This document shows, piece by piece, positions 24,300 to 36,122 of a stretch of DNA of 64,000 bases. The notes under the pieces were generated by a model, which was not told the origin of the DNA, did no database searches, and worked only from the letters and a program-made list of their open reading frames with translations. A program made the position numbers and the translations under genes. The stretch is from Hyaloscypha bicolor E (taxonomy: Eukaryota > Ascomycota > Leotiomycetes > Helotiales > Hyaloscyphaceae), in contig NW_020194600.1 of the NCBI RefSeq assembly GCF_002865645.1, positions 1 to 64,000 on the forward strand. Direction: 5' to 3'. Each line of letters begins with the position of its first letter. The stretch's first letter is position 1.

Positions 24300-25245
24300 T
24301 CAGTAAACATAAGGAATCATCCGCCAACGACCAGCTACCTTCTCGATACCGAACTTCTCAATATACCATTTTCTCGTTGAATCTGCAGTTACTGCGAGAT
24401 TGGATGCCACGAAACCCAACCCTGCCAATACTGTCCTGTTTAGCATCTGGCCTTGTGGGCTTACAGCGATAGCAATTGCCAGATAGATCAGGCATTCGCT
24501 GGTATAGTGTGGACAAACTACCCACTGAAACCAGAATTGTCTGGGAAGGGTATACTTCTTGAGGCTTGCAAGGTGTTTATGGCATTCGTACTGGACGCCA
24601 GATGCGACTAGGAACATTGGAACTGCAATCAAAGTCCTCACCGTTGGTGTTGAAAACTCCAGGAAAGTTCTTTGTGGTCCACGATACTTCAGGGAAGCTG
24701 GGAAAGTCAGTCACTGAACATGGAATTAGGCCAGGGAACACACTGATTCCTTCAATCCAAACGGATATTCCCATGAAAACATAGAATGCCATTCCGATAA
24801 TCCACATTCCAGCCCACATCTTAGACTGAGATGGCTTCGTGAAAGCAATGGACTCGTACAGACGTCTCGTCCCTTGGATAGTCATTAATAGCCAGGCCAA
24901 GAAGACTTGATTCATAGTCATTGTTGCCGGCCTTGACTTCGAAAGTGATGCCAAAAATTCGAAAGCCGTTCCTTGCGTGGATATTTGGACGGCCCAAAAG
25001 ACTGACGACGCGACTGAGATCACGTAGTAATGTGTGAACCATGTATGAGGTACTTGAAATGATCCAATATATTCCAGGAGCCAGGCGAAAGTGTTCTGGT
25101 GGCGGGCTGAAGAAGTTGAAGTTGAGGTGGTGCTTCGAGAGCCATAATTCATGATATATTCTCTGAATGGCGGTATCAGAGGTCCACCAACATCAACAAC
25201 GGTCCCAAGACTGAAGAATATTTGGCAGAGTCGCGCTGGATCCAT
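24300..25245 (-). CDS. polyprenal/polyprenol reductase, DFG10 / SRD5A3 family
   Basis: Minus-strand exons 25245-24744 and 24697-24300 give 299 residues. Removing the short intron (GTGTGT...CCCAG, with a TGACTGAC branch region) joins WIEGI to the SLKYRGPQRTFLEF block, as expected. The protein is polytopic. The C-terminal steroid 5-alpha-reductase domain shows VASGVQYECHKHLASLKKYTLP, HYTSECLIYL and the family end IEKVAGRWRMIPYVY. DFG10/SRD5A3 proteins act in the ER on the pathway from polyprenol to dolichol needed for N-glycosylation. Length is close to the human enzyme (318). It shares a 220 bp divergent promoter with RBG1. Confidence 0.87.
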
Positions 25246-25465
25246 GTTTGGTTCGGTTGAAAGAAGACCAAGTGAATCTCAAAAAGTGTTTTGAGAATTT
25301 GAAATCAAGAGGCGTTATCCACGTGACAACTTGACAAGGCTGAAGGCGTGCACGGACCAAGCGGATGTCAAAAAGTTGGATCTCCGCACATCAGCAGAAC
25401 ATCCGCAATCAGCACCTTTGAACGCAAAGTGCCCTCTCTAGCTGTTTTTGTTGGCATCCACAATC
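25246..25465. promoter_or_regulatory. 220 bp divergent promoter, DFG10-like / RBG1
   Basis: Only 220 bp separate the start codons of two divergent housekeeping genes, so core promoters and both 5' leaders must be packed here. No specific box identified. Confidence 0.5.
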
Positions 25466-27027
25466 ATGGCGACTACCGTAGACAAGGTAAGAAAATACCC
25501 CCGCATGGATGGGAATATCAGGGGCTAATACCCACCACAGATCAAGGACATCGAGGCCGAAGTATGTCGTATCTCTATCACCTCCTTGAGAACAAATCTT
25601 ACGTATTATTAGATGGCCAAAACCCAAAAGAACAAGGCTACATCCTTCCATCTTGGCCAACTGAAAGCCAAACTCGCCAAGTTAAAACGCGAGCTTCTTA
25701 CTCCCACAACGAGCGGTGGTGGAGGTGGGGCAGGTTTCGACGTCGCCAGAACTGGTGTTGCCAGTGTGGGTTTCATAGGATTCCCTTCTGTGGGAAAGAG
25801 TACACTCATGAGCAAACTTACTGGTCAACACTCCGAGGCCGCCGCCTACGAATTCACAACTTTGACAACTGTACCAGGCCAAGTGGTATACAACGGAGCG
25901 AAAATACAAATGTTAGATTTGCCTGGTATTATCCAAGGAGCCAAGGATGGAAAGGGAAGAGGTCGACAAGTTATTGCCGTTGCCAAGACTTGCCATCTAA
26001 TATTCATCGTCCTCGATGTCAATAAGCCCCTTACGGACAAAAAGGTTATTGAGGCCGAGCTGGAAGGCTTTGGCATTCGGATCAACAAGCAACCACCTAA
26101 TATTGTTTTCAGGAAGAAAGACAAGGGAGGTATCAGCATCACAAATACGGTTCCCCTTACCCACATCGACCACGACGAAATTAAGGCTGTTATGGGCGAA
26201 TACAAGATATCCTCCGCAGATATTGCAATTCGATGTGATGCAACGATCGACGACCTCATCGATGTCCTGGAGGCTAAGAGCAGAAGCTATATTCCGGTTA
26301 TATATGCCCTCAATAAAATTGATGCCATATCGATAGAGGAGTTGGATCTGCTGTACAGAATTCCGAATGCATGTCCAATTTCGTCAGAACATGGGTGGAA
26401 CATTGATGAGCTGATGGAACAGATGTAAGTTGCTCTTTACAAGCCGACTTGACTATTCATTCCAACGAATGAGAAAGCATCCCGACTCGTCTCCTAAGTC
26501 GAGTGATCGCTAAAAGGGGTGTGGATCACGTGTGTCTATATGGTCTGCCAACCTCAGTACAGGGCCAATTAACGACCTCGTGGTACCCTTGGAAGTCCCG
26601 GGTTCATAACTCATCAATTAATGGTATATTACTTGAGCTAATGTCCGTGCAGGTGGGAGAAGCTCAACCTGGTGAGGGTATACACAAAGCCTAAAGGGAA
26701 ATTACCCGACTATACTCAACCCGTCGTCCTACGTTCCACAAAGTGTACCGTTGAGGACTTTGTAAGTGGCTGACTCTCTCAAGTCATGTTCTACACCAGG
26801 AATAATTCGCTGACCGTTCAAGTGTAACGCCATCCACAAAACCATAGTCGAACATTTTCGAGTAGCAATTGTCTATGGCAAGTCAGTGAAGCACCAACCT
26901 CAAAGAGTTGGGCTCTCCCATGAATTGAAAGATGAAGATATCAGTATGTACCCCGTTTTCCTAAAAGTGAGCTCGTTTTTAGGACCTTCTCGCTGATCGA
27001 TCTTCAGTCACCATCATCAAACGATAG
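25466..27027 (+). CDS. RBG1: developmentally regulated GTP-binding protein, DRG1 / Rbg1
   Basis: Six exons (25466-25486, 25541-25561, 25613-26424, 26653-26761, 26823-26943, 27008-27027) give 367 residues, exactly the usual DRG1 length. Exons 1 and 2 are 21 bases each, encoding MATTVDK and IKDIEAE; the last exon is 20 bases and encodes the conserved ITIIKR end. The G1 loop GFPSVGKST is at residues 70-78, the switch II DLPG lies in [22 protein letters not shown] gives the G4 motif, and the TGS domain begins at [18 protein letters not shown]1 is a ribosome-associated translation GTPase working with a DFRP/Tma46 partner. The fourth exon is preceded by an unusually long 228-base intron. Confidence 0.95.
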
Positions 27028-29773
27028 GATCCGTCAGACACTTACATGTCACTCTGTCATCCAAGCCCAACAACCTGCTAAGACGGTAAAACAAGACTTT
27101 CAACAACTGCGGTTGCGAGAAAAGTATCAGGAGATTAGATCACATGAAGATGGATCTTATGTAAATGACTGGAGCTTTTGGCAGATCTCGACGGCAGCAC
27201 TCTCGGTCAAACATTACAAACCCATTGAAGCGGGCAATAGTGGCCAACAGAATTTTTCTTGCTAACTTTCCCACTATAGTATCCTCCAACCCTCCCGGGA
27301 GGTATTGGTTGATCAGAGACCTATGGTGGAGGACAAGTGGAAGACAGCCTAAAAAAGAACATATTTCTCACAACTTGACCAGGCTTTTGCCGCATTTAGT
27401 CTCGCAGGATTGTTTTTGATGTCTCCGCTATCGGTTTTCGTCCGAGATGTTTTACCCCAGACAGCCAGCCACATTCATCCCGCAAGTAGTCGGAGAACAA
27501 GCTTCATGGGTTCCAAGCTGCATAGCCGAGTCTCAGGGGATGGCGAGGACAATGGCATTCAATCTGGAAGTGGATGTGAACAGTGCAGCCACAAGACGGC
27601 AAGTGCACGGACATGCAGCGGTCCATCGCGTCTTCAGCGCCTCGCGCACCACTGAAAATCAGCGAGGCTTTCCTTCAGGGGGGTCAATTCAGCCTATGAG
27701 CAGACCGCACCGAGAAAAAACACCAGCCAGTCATTTCTTGAAATTAGGATGCGCGAGACCAATTCGACAGATTTATGCTCAACTCCACCGTTCAAATTCG
27801 CCCTCGTACCGCCGAGCTGTCTGGATGGCCTGTGACTCCGGTCTGGTGTTTCTCCCACCGACCAGGGAGGGCATTGAGCCTTGGACGAGGCCCGGCTCGT
27901 GGCACGGAACGCGACGAGGTGCAACATGCTGCTCAAGTTCTCAACGGCTCGTGGAGCCTGAAGTTGTCCGAAAAGTGCCTGCTGAGGTAAGCCTGTTACA
28001 GGGTAGTGACAGGGAACGTGCCCTAGCCTCGATAAGAAGCCACCGACTCCAGAGCCAGTTTATTTGAGGGCAGAAACCCTGACTCAAAACGACGATGGAG
28101 AACACTGACAACAAAAGCAGAAAATGGCGAGAAGAGGCTGACGGCACGAAAGGACGGCGGCGGATCTTCTACGCTGATCTTTGCTTTATCAACTCCTCCC
28201 ACGGTGCCACCATACGGCGCAATTTCGATGCTACGATAATGGAAGCCAAGCCAAAAGCAAAAGGATGCGCCATGCGACGTTAATTCCTGCATTGGGTGAG
28301 GAACTAGCAGCCTCTTTCGAGGTGTGACCCGCTCCGCTAGGAGCATTTCAGCCTTCAGGCTCGACTCTGAGTCTGAGATCCTCGATCTTAGCCAATCTCG
28401 TCGAGCTAATTCCCTAAACGGCCTTTTTGAGAGCATCCCTCCTCGGCGGCCGAAGAGGGCTAACATCCAAAACATTAGTATCTTCGAAGATAATGATATT
28501 TGACCACGCAAGCATCCCCTCAGGCAGCCCAGCTAGACGAGCCACTTGGAACGAAGCCGAGAAGGAATTCGCTTGGACCCTCGACGAAATCTTCCAATGG
28601 CCAGCCCTGATATCGACATCCACGTCCTGGGATGGCACCATTGATTGCTGACAGAGGAACGACATCGGCCAACTTGGGGCAAGCCCCCATTGCCAAAGTG
28701 GCCGTTTATGCCTTAGACTTGGCCTCTTCTGAAGCCTCGTGCTCGGCAGGTGGGTGGGTGTGTGAGAAGGGACGGGCCATGGCCCTAGAGAGTCCGCGTG
28801 CCAAGTGGACGCTGAAGCCGCGAGACATGGCTAATAACGTAGTTGGGGGCTGCTGGGAGGAACACAGAGGAGCGATCTAGCGATTCTGCAGCAGCAACAT
28901 AGGCGGGGACTCGCCGGCGACGGAAAGCTGGCAGTGCCAATGAGTGGCAGGGCCAGCTGCCTGCCCGCCATCCGCAGTCAGCAGCTGCGCAGGGCTTGGG
29001 CGAGGGGTGCGAGAGCGACATTTTGTACTATTGATCGCAATCGGAGCTCCAGATGCAGCGCTGCTGGCCTCCATCCCGAAGGAGCGTATCTGAAGACAAG
29101 CCCCCAATAATCTGTGCGATAGGCAGCCTGCAGCTAGTGTTCTAACTTCTCAGAGGCTGCTGGTCGCGCCGCTGTGCTCGCATCTCTCCCTCTCCCTCCT
29201 CCCACTCCCACGCTATCAAGCTCCCCTAGCTCGCAACAGGCCCTGCGGGCCAATTATTACGGGCCTGTGAGGGCAAAGGCCTCCAGCATACCCGCGCTCA
29301 TGAACCTGGCACTTTTTCGAAGGCTTGACTCGGCATCCACTCACTAAAGCCACAGCTTCTTCTCCGCACAGTAGCTGCTGCTCTTCCCCTGCGGCCTGAG
29401 CCTGACCTGCCTGCCTCCCCGTAGCTCCCCCAACTCCTCTCCGCACAATATTACCTCTCTGTCTCTTCCGGAACTCAGTCGACGTGCATGTTTTACTTGC
29501 TTTTATGCTGTTGCGCGTTTAGGCAAGCACCCTTCGCGCTCGACTCGACCTTTCTTTCCACTTCCAACTTCGCCGCCGCTGCAGCTCAAGAGGCAGGGTT
29601 CACATATTGACGCCGCAGCCAGGAACCATTGCTTATCATGCATGCAGTCTGCCGTTCTTGAGGGACTGCCTTAGCCAGGAACACCATCGCTGTCTTCGAT
29701 ACGCACGAACAATCAATCGACTTGCAATTGCTGTCGCATACACAGATATTGGAACCGAGCATTCATCCAGAGG
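27028..29773. other. 2.7 kb non-coding region upstream of the CENP-B-type gene
   Basis: No protein-coding gene is supported on either strand; the longest open frames (for example 28023-28511 on the minus strand) have low-complexity, domain-free translations. The region grows GC- and CT-rich from about 28700 to 29600. It probably holds a long 5' leader and regulatory sequence for the gene at 29774, as is common for fungal regulator genes. Confidence 0.45.
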
Positions 29774-31592
29774 ATGCACGATTCCATGATGGCGCAAATT
29801 GGAATGGACCACGAGCATCACCACCACGACAACGGGTTTGGGAGCAGCGATGGATGGGTTGATATCAGTAACAGTTACAACTCGTCTCAACATCAATCGC
29901 CAATATACGAACATGGAGGCTTTGGATTTATGCAGCCGGTTCAGCACAATGGGTTACCTACGGAGCATTATACACAGAGGATACCTCAACCTCCACCACC
30001 GCATACAACCCACCAGCAACTGCTACCCCTCATTATGCCAAGTCATCCAACATGGCCCAGTATGTTAACAAATCCAGCAACTTACACAGCGCCGCCGGTT
30101 GCAATTCCTCCAGCATCAGCTCCAGTGGTCAAAGGCAATGGTACAAAATTGCCTGCAATTCACGCAACCCCGTCTCCACGGAAAACGCTTACTGATAGCG
30201 ATCGAAGACGGATGTGTCAATACCATGAGGAAAATCCTTCTGTAAAGCAGACTGAAATTGGAGGTGAGAAAATAAAATCTGGTATCCTTGGTCCTGTTGT
30301 TAACTCTTGTACAGCAATGTTCGGTGTTGAACGAAGGTATTTTTATATACAGCTTGTGTTTCCTCACTTACTAAGATCTTATTTCCAGCACTGTGTCCAA
30401 AGTCCTCCGTCAGCGGGAGAAGTATCTCTTCCCAGAAGACCGTAGTCTTTCTCCAGTGAAGCGTGCCAAAGGGAAATTCCCGGACATCGAACGAGCGCTG
30501 TCAAACTGGGTTAGAAACATGCAGAAACAAGGCCACCCTTTGACAGATGCTGCTATCAAGGAGAAGGCCAGATTTTTTGCAACCACCGTGGGCAGCAACA
30601 ATGAGGGTCATCTGAAAACGAACAGCACCAGTTGGCTCGAGAAGTTCAAGCAGAAGAATGGAATTGGAGGTGCCAAACTAACCCGAAGAGCTTCAGAAAC
30701 CAACATTTCTGACAGTGGGTCTCTCAATCCGGACTCGGCGGGAGGGTCGGCGTCCCAGACTCCCAACGGCATCTCTCCTACCTCACCAAGCGGCTTACCG
30801 TCTCCGTCACCACTGTCCGCAACTAAGAGCGATGAGGATCTGAAATCCGAAAGCCTGAATGGATATCTTGAGTTTGGCCAGGGCAACAGTGGATACAGGC
30901 ACTCGAATTCTCAGAGTACCACATCTCTATCGAGTGCCTTCACAGACACCGCGCCTTCCTCATTTTCAGGCGGACCAACGAGTCCCACGACTCCTTTCGC
31001 CTTCTCCCCAGATAACAATTCTGGATCATGGATGCCTTCGCAACAAGCTCGATTGCCTCCACCAGGAAATAATTTCCAACGACCAAGAAGCCAAACTTTT
31101 CCCATGCTTGGAATTGATCCATCCTTCATTTCCTCGCAAACCAACGAGCCTCTCACTCCCAAATACAATCTTCCTGTAACAGCGCCTTCGTCAGCTTTAG
31201 AGTCTCCGATTCACGAGATGCCTCCACCGTTTGGAATGGACGCGGCCATCTCTTCACCTCCCTTGCATCACAGTAGCAGCAATGGCTCTATGGCTCCACC
31301 GTCATCGGGAACACCAATCACTGGTCTACAATCGCCACCTGGATCTTCAGCTCCGGGATCACCCACCCAGGACGACGCTCGAAGAGCTCTCGATACTCTA
31401 ATCAACTTCTTCAATCAAGCTCCCAGCGGCCTCGTTGATCAGAACGAGTACATGACCGTCCTAAAGTTGACTGAAAAACTGCGACTGCAGCAAAGCAACG
31501 GGCCGTTGCCAGGAGGTCTCCATCGGATCGCCGAGCAGGACTGTGAGATCCCGGCGCCGAAGATGGAGCAAACCATGAGTGCACCCTGCTAA
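29774..31592 (+). CDS. CENP-B-type HTH DNA-binding protein
   Basis: Three exons (29774-30263, 30315-30336, 30389-31592) give 571 residues. A His/Gln/Pro-rich N terminus leads to the first helix-turn-helix at about 140-190 (KTLTDSDRRRMCQYHEENPSVKQTEIG...FGVERSTVSKVLRQREKY). The 22-base middle exon encodes AMFGVER, the turn of that helix-turn-helix. A second CENPB-type HTH follows (FPDIERALSNWVRNMQKQGHPLTDAAIKEKARFFA...TSWLEKFKQKNGI). The remaining ~300 residues are Ser/Pro/Thr-rich and disordered. The pattern resembles CENP-B/Tc5-type DNA-binding domains without a DDE transposase domain, so a host transcription or chromatin factor is likely. No terminal repeats flank it. Targets are unknown. 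Confidence 0.85.
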
Positions 31593-32316
31593 AAGCAACG
31601 AATCTCCTTTCACGACCTCCCAAAAATTTCTTGTACATCTCGAACGGCAATTTCTTTCAAACCTGTCCTTACAAAATATCTATTCAGCTGCACATCTCCA
31701 CGGCGTTACTATGCTTCTCGACACTGTATATCGGCGTCCACAGCGCCCATACGAGCGGCTTTCTTCTCTTCACAACCATGTTCTTATTTCAATTCGTACC
31801 GTATACTCTCTACACGTCACTCTTCTCGGCCGGGGTTGGTGCAGGCTGGCATCCAGGGGACCCGGAAAACCATATACCCATGATACATCTCCCGCTCACG
31901 CGAACTCGCTCTCCGTTGCTCATTATCCATTCTCATGGCTAGCACTGCTTTTATTCGATTCCACGGGGCATGGCACACGACGCTTTTCGTGCCGTTTTAG
32001 GAGAGAGCACGATCCCCGAGTCGAACTCGGGGATCGGCACTCTAGGATTTAGGCTTGGAGCTTTATGGGTGTTTCTTATGGCCTGCCTTGAGGCTTCATC
32101 GTTGTACTTTGATCATTGGGAGGAGGATCCGGATGGGAAGACAGGAATTGGACTGGCCGGGAAATGCTTGCCTTCAGGAGGCAAGTGGCCAGTGGGGTTG
32201 GGTTATGATCATTTTGCAATAGCTGTCAACTAGGTGGCCCCTCTGATTTTGGGAGGCCCTTCTGAATGTCTTGTGTCTATGTCTCTCAAATGTGTTGTGA
32301 AATCATCTAGTCAAAG
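31593..32316. other. convergent intergenic region
   Basis: 724 bp between stop codons of the CENP-B-type gene and the minus-strand PXA gene. It contains a strong perfect hairpin at 32010-32036, annotated separately. Open frames here have no recognisable features. Confidence 0.5.
32010..32036. repeat. perfect 12-bp inverted repeat (hairpin) with 3-base loop
   Basis: The arms CGATCCCCGAGT and ACTCGGGGATCG are exact complements around a CGA loop. It lies about 420 bases after the stop codon of the CENP-B-type gene, so it could be a structured element in the 3' UTR or a protein-binding palindrome. Confidence 0.7.
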
Positions 32317-34963
32317 CTAATTGAGTCTCTCCTGCAGCAGTTCTTCAACCCCCTTTTCTGCCATTTCGGGTATCAAGCGTACGATTATCAATTCCACAAC
32401 TCCATATAGCAGGTGCTTATTGCAATAGCTGTCTCCGAAGACATCCAGAACTCGCTCCACCTCCCTGACTCGGCGGTCTATACCAACTCCAAAATATACA
32501 TCCTGGATCCTGGTCGGTATCAGGGTGAGTATGGCTTGGGCGCATCGCTGTCGAATAAGGAGTTGCTCGGAAGCGGTGGGGATAATCCGTGGGGGAGCAG
32601 GAGCATTGTTGGGGAACAAAGCAGCGCGACCTGTACGTAGCAGTGTTGGCAGTAACGCTGGCTCTAACACGTGGGAGTGAATCGCGTGGGAGAGAATTCT
32701 GTGAGAACACAAGTCAGCCAATTACTTAACTGATGGAGAAATTTTCCACGACTAGGACGCCATTATCCCGAGGCGTCAAGCCATGCATGAGGAGTTCAAG
32801 GGCAACAGATTGATGAGATGTTGGATTTGTATGCAGCAGAGTTAAGGGGGCCAGGGCTCAAGCGGAATCATTAAACCCCGCGTTGATAGCATGGACGGGC
32901 GATAGCCCAACTCGCTGAAAGGTCTTGGTCATCATGGAGACCGGCCTGCACAGCTCGGCCCAGAAAGGCCAGAACAAGGCGGGCGGCCCTGCGATGAGTG
33001 GCTGAGAAAAGACGCTTTGTGCGGGAGGAAGGTGCGGTACGACGCGAGGAAACCGGGGGCTTGAGGACGCATTGATAACGCCGGGCGCGTAAAGAGGGCT
33101 GTCGTAAGGCTCACTAGAGCTGTATTCCAACACCACTCGCGAAACCCGTGCAAGGGTGGCAATGAGCGTTATGCGGGACAAGGTAAGTCGAAACGTTCAA
33201 CAATGCAAAATGACGATCTGAAAGTGTGATTGGAAATGAACTAGTCGGAGGATGGGCTGATATTGCATTGTCCCATTGAACGAAAACGAGGAATCCTTCC
33301 CTTGTGAGCATGGATCGGAGTCGCACAGCATAACACTTGGCCGTGTGAGATTGACCTAGCAATCAATGAAATTCGAGACTTCGAGGACCATCATCGCCAT
33401 TCCCGCTTGCGCAGATTGCAGGCATGTCATGCACCGCGATAACAATTGTTCCTTGCCATTCCACACTGAAACACCCTCAGCTTCTGAAAGCCGACTGGGA
33501 CAATAAAAGTCAAGTGACTGAAATCTCATGCGGTGTGACATAGGCTATCCGGCGCTTGGCCGGGACCAGAGGAGGGGTTTCGAGAAATCGACCACTCACT
33601 TGTCAATCATCCCATCTGTGCTCCCCAGTTTCCCCGGCCCTGTCAGAGCCACATGTTGGAGCATAGAAAATGTGGCACTCAGCCATGGCATGCGGGCATC
33701 TAGATCCAGTAGATTAGCGGCACAAGACCATATCTTCATCTTCACAATAGGCTGTTTAATTTGGTCTGTTCGACCATCCCATATATCGTCAGCACTCGTC
33801 GACTCTGGCGGTTCCATGTGATCCTTCAACGGGCTAGAGCCAGTAACTTTCATCGTTGGTCGAATACGAGACGGCAAAGAAGAAGATGTAGCCAAGGTGA
33901 TGGCGAAGAAGCGGACCGCGCTGAACGCGAGAAAACAGTACTGAAGGGCTAGCCAAAAGGACTTCTGTAGTGATCGTTGAATCCACCATCTCTTCGTATT
34001 TCGACCAGTCAAATTCTTCGACATTGCGTTCTCTACACCCGAATTCGATCTCTCAGCACGGACTTGTGCCTTCGACTTTGGAAGATGAGCTTGCAAGACC
34101 TCTGAGATCTTTGTGATCCCCTCCCATAGCATCCACGGCTCGGATGCTTTTCCGCCAATACCACCTCCCAGGATCATCTCGGAGAAGATTTGGCCAACGA
34201 TTGCAATTAGACAATCATTTTCCAGGTCCTCTGTCGGTAGCAGAACCGCTAAGACCCCTTGGACTAACAGTTGCCTGTATGCCGCTTCTTTCTCCGTTTG
34301 CTCCTCAGTCTTTGGTTCACCACGATCAGGTACTGGCGACAAGGCGGGAAATGGCCAGAGAGAGTGGTAGATTTGTCGAGGATCGCGTTCAATTGGGGGA
34401 GGGTGTTGAGGGTCGTGTGAAACTCGGTATGCTGCGTAGCTTTTAGCAACTTGCACAGACGGTCGTATTTGGGGCTTTCAAGAACCTTGAACATGAACCT
34501 CTAACAACTCCGGCAGCTCATCAAATAACAAGCTCTCCAAATCAATGTCCCTCAACCTTTGCTCCAGAGCCCTTGTGCAATGGGCAATGATCTTCACGAC
34601 CTCCTCCACAAAGACTTGGTCTGGTGTAATCTTCGCATACCATGTTTGCACAAACTCCCTAATTATTATGGCAATGAATGCGTATAACTGCAGATCCACT
34701 TCATTACTACTCGTCAAGGGTGGTAGGATCTCGTCGATGGGGCCCGGCGTACTGCGACCTTTATCGCCAAGCTGGGAACATAGCGTGCGACGAACTAAGG
34801 ATATTGTTGTTCGATCCGAGAGGGCGTCGGCGGATAGCACCCGTACATTTTGGCGGGAGGCAGGCGTCTCGGACCTTGGGATGGTGTCTCTATTGGCGGT
34901 TGCGGATTGTGAAGATATATTCGAGGTTGCCAGGGCCTTCAGACGCGGTTGAAGACGCGACAT
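32317..34963 (-). CDS. PXA-domain protein (sorting-nexin-associated)
   Basis: Minus-strand exons 34963-34486, 34449-33600 and 32698-32317 give 569 residues. The PXA signature is visible: DLQLYAFIAIIIREFVQTWYAKITPDQVFVEEVVKIIAHCTRALEQRLRDIDLESLLFDELPELLEVHV, interrupted by a splice, then a long insert with hydrophobic helices, and the C-terminal block LSHAIHSHVLEPALLPTLLRTGRAALFPNN...YCNKHLLYGVVELIIVRLIPEMAEKG. PXA domains occur with PX domains in endosomal sorting nexins; here no PX domain follows. Two oddities affect confidence: the first intron would be only 36 bases (GTTCTT...GCAAG) and the second is 901 bases (GTGAGT...CACAG). The conserved sequence runs cleanly across both joins, so the gene is probably real, but a small frameshift at the first join cannot be excluded. 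Confidence 0.68.
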
Positions 34964-35297
34964 TGACCGCTGCGTGAGTCTTTCGGTGCTCCGGAGCACC
35001 TCGGAATTGGGGTCCTGATTCTATCGCGTGGAGTCTCTCATTGTTTTTGCAGAAGAATGAGTTGTTCTTACAACTCGATGATCAACATTTGACGTCTCGT
35101 CACCAGCCTTGACTTTGGCGCTAATCCGTCTTTGGAGACTCACTGCAGCAAGTCAAATCACACCACATCACCTCTTTCTTGAGCAACACAATCACTGCAC
35201 ACTTCAAATACAAGTTTTAACATTCCCATGTTTCTCCCTTTCTTATTTCAGTCCGGGTAAATACCATAAAGCATCTTTACAACCATGTCTCAAGCCT
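34964..35297. other. intergenic region (334 bp)
   Basis: Upstream of the PXA gene and downstream of the minus-strand 2EXR gene. Nothing recognised. Confidence 0.5.
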
Positions 35298-36122
35298 TCA
35301 CTGACAACATTCAAGATCCGGATCCTTAAGCGTGGATATTTCCACAGGCTCCAAAAACGAAATCTCAGGTCTTGCGTTAGCCATGCGCCTAGTCTCTAGC
35401 TGTCTTTCGAGGGCTATAGGAAAATGATGTTCTGCGTATGCCTTGAACGTTATTCCGTCCATGTCCGATGTCCCGGTTGAATCGTGAGATGTAAAGACCA
35501 GGCCGCCCACCAGTATGTTCGACGCTCTATCTTTCTTGTGTGAGACGAAAATGATCCTCGTCAATTCGGGGAGCAATTCGCAAATCTTGTAAAATCTGGG
35601 CACCCCTGTTCGTCGTACACCTCCCTCGCCATTGAAGGCATCCTCGACTTGGTACTCGAGAATCAAATGCCGAACTTCTTTTGCCTCTGCTTTGCTTATA
35701 CTCCCAGCGAATGACTTGAGATCTTCGAGTTCGAAATTGACTCCAAAATGGATGATGTCCAGCTTTGGACTGACGGCAAGGATCCCCAAGTTATCGTTCA
35801 GGCTGGTTGGGTTGATTCTGCCTTGATGCTTCTTGAAGGTTTGCCTGGACTCGGCGCACACAGTGGCAATGTTTGACTGGATTCTGCTGAATAGATCGAT
35901 GTCGGATGTAGTTGGATCGTCGGATTTTCTCTCATATTTGAGGATTCGATATGCAAAGGCCAATGCCTCCTCCCAGATCATAAGACGTAGTTCTGGTGGC
36001 AACCTATCGAATTTCTCAAAAAATCGTGGACTATGGTTCAAGGGCGAGAGGGTTCCCGGGACGCCACCAAACGTGGGCTGATTTGTGAGCCCAGAGATAC
36101 GAGCAACTGTGGGAAGAGCCAT
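35298..36122 (-). CDS. 2EXR domain protein
   Basis: A single intronless frame of 274 residues on the minus strand. The F-box-like 2EXR opening FDRLPPELRLMIWEEAL is at about residues 38-54, followed by the family's second block (IATVCAESRQTF, LDIIHFGVNFELEDLKSFAGSI...VRHLILEY). 2EXR proteins are an expanded, poorly characterised fungal family with frequent lineage-specific copies; molecular function is unknown. Two further members lie in this window (37145-37827 and 53590-55305), with different exon structures. Confidence 0.85.
   Translation of the reverse strand: MALPTVARISGLTNQPTFGGVPGTLSPLNHSPRFFEKFDRLPPELRLMIWEEALAFAYRILKYERKSDDPTTSDIDLFSRIQSNIATVCAESRQTFKKHQGRINPTSLNDNLGILAVSPKLDIIHFGVNFELEDLKSFAGSISKAEAKEVRHLILEYQVEDAFNGEGGVRRTGVPRFYKICELLPELTRIIFVSHKKDRASNILVGGLVFTSHDSTGTSDMDGITFKAYAEHHFPIALERQLETRRMANARPEISFLEPVEISTLKDPDLECCQ

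Noticed and set aside
26505..26610. tRNA-like stretch in the long RBG1 intron (weak A-box-like and GGGTTCATAACTC B-box-like sequence)
   Set aside because: Both boxes mismatch the consensus at key positions and no cloverleaf stems pair, so neither a tRNA nor a SINE can be claimed.
28023..28511. 162-codon minus-strand frame upstream of the CENP-B-type gene
   Set aside because: No motif, no plausible splice partners, arginine/serine-biased composition; looks like chance openness in GC-rich DNA.
32007..32040. T-arm-like sequence of a tRNA on the minus strand
   Set aside because: The stem-loop resembles a T arm, but no D arm, anticodon arm or acceptor stem can be formed around it; kept only as a hairpin.
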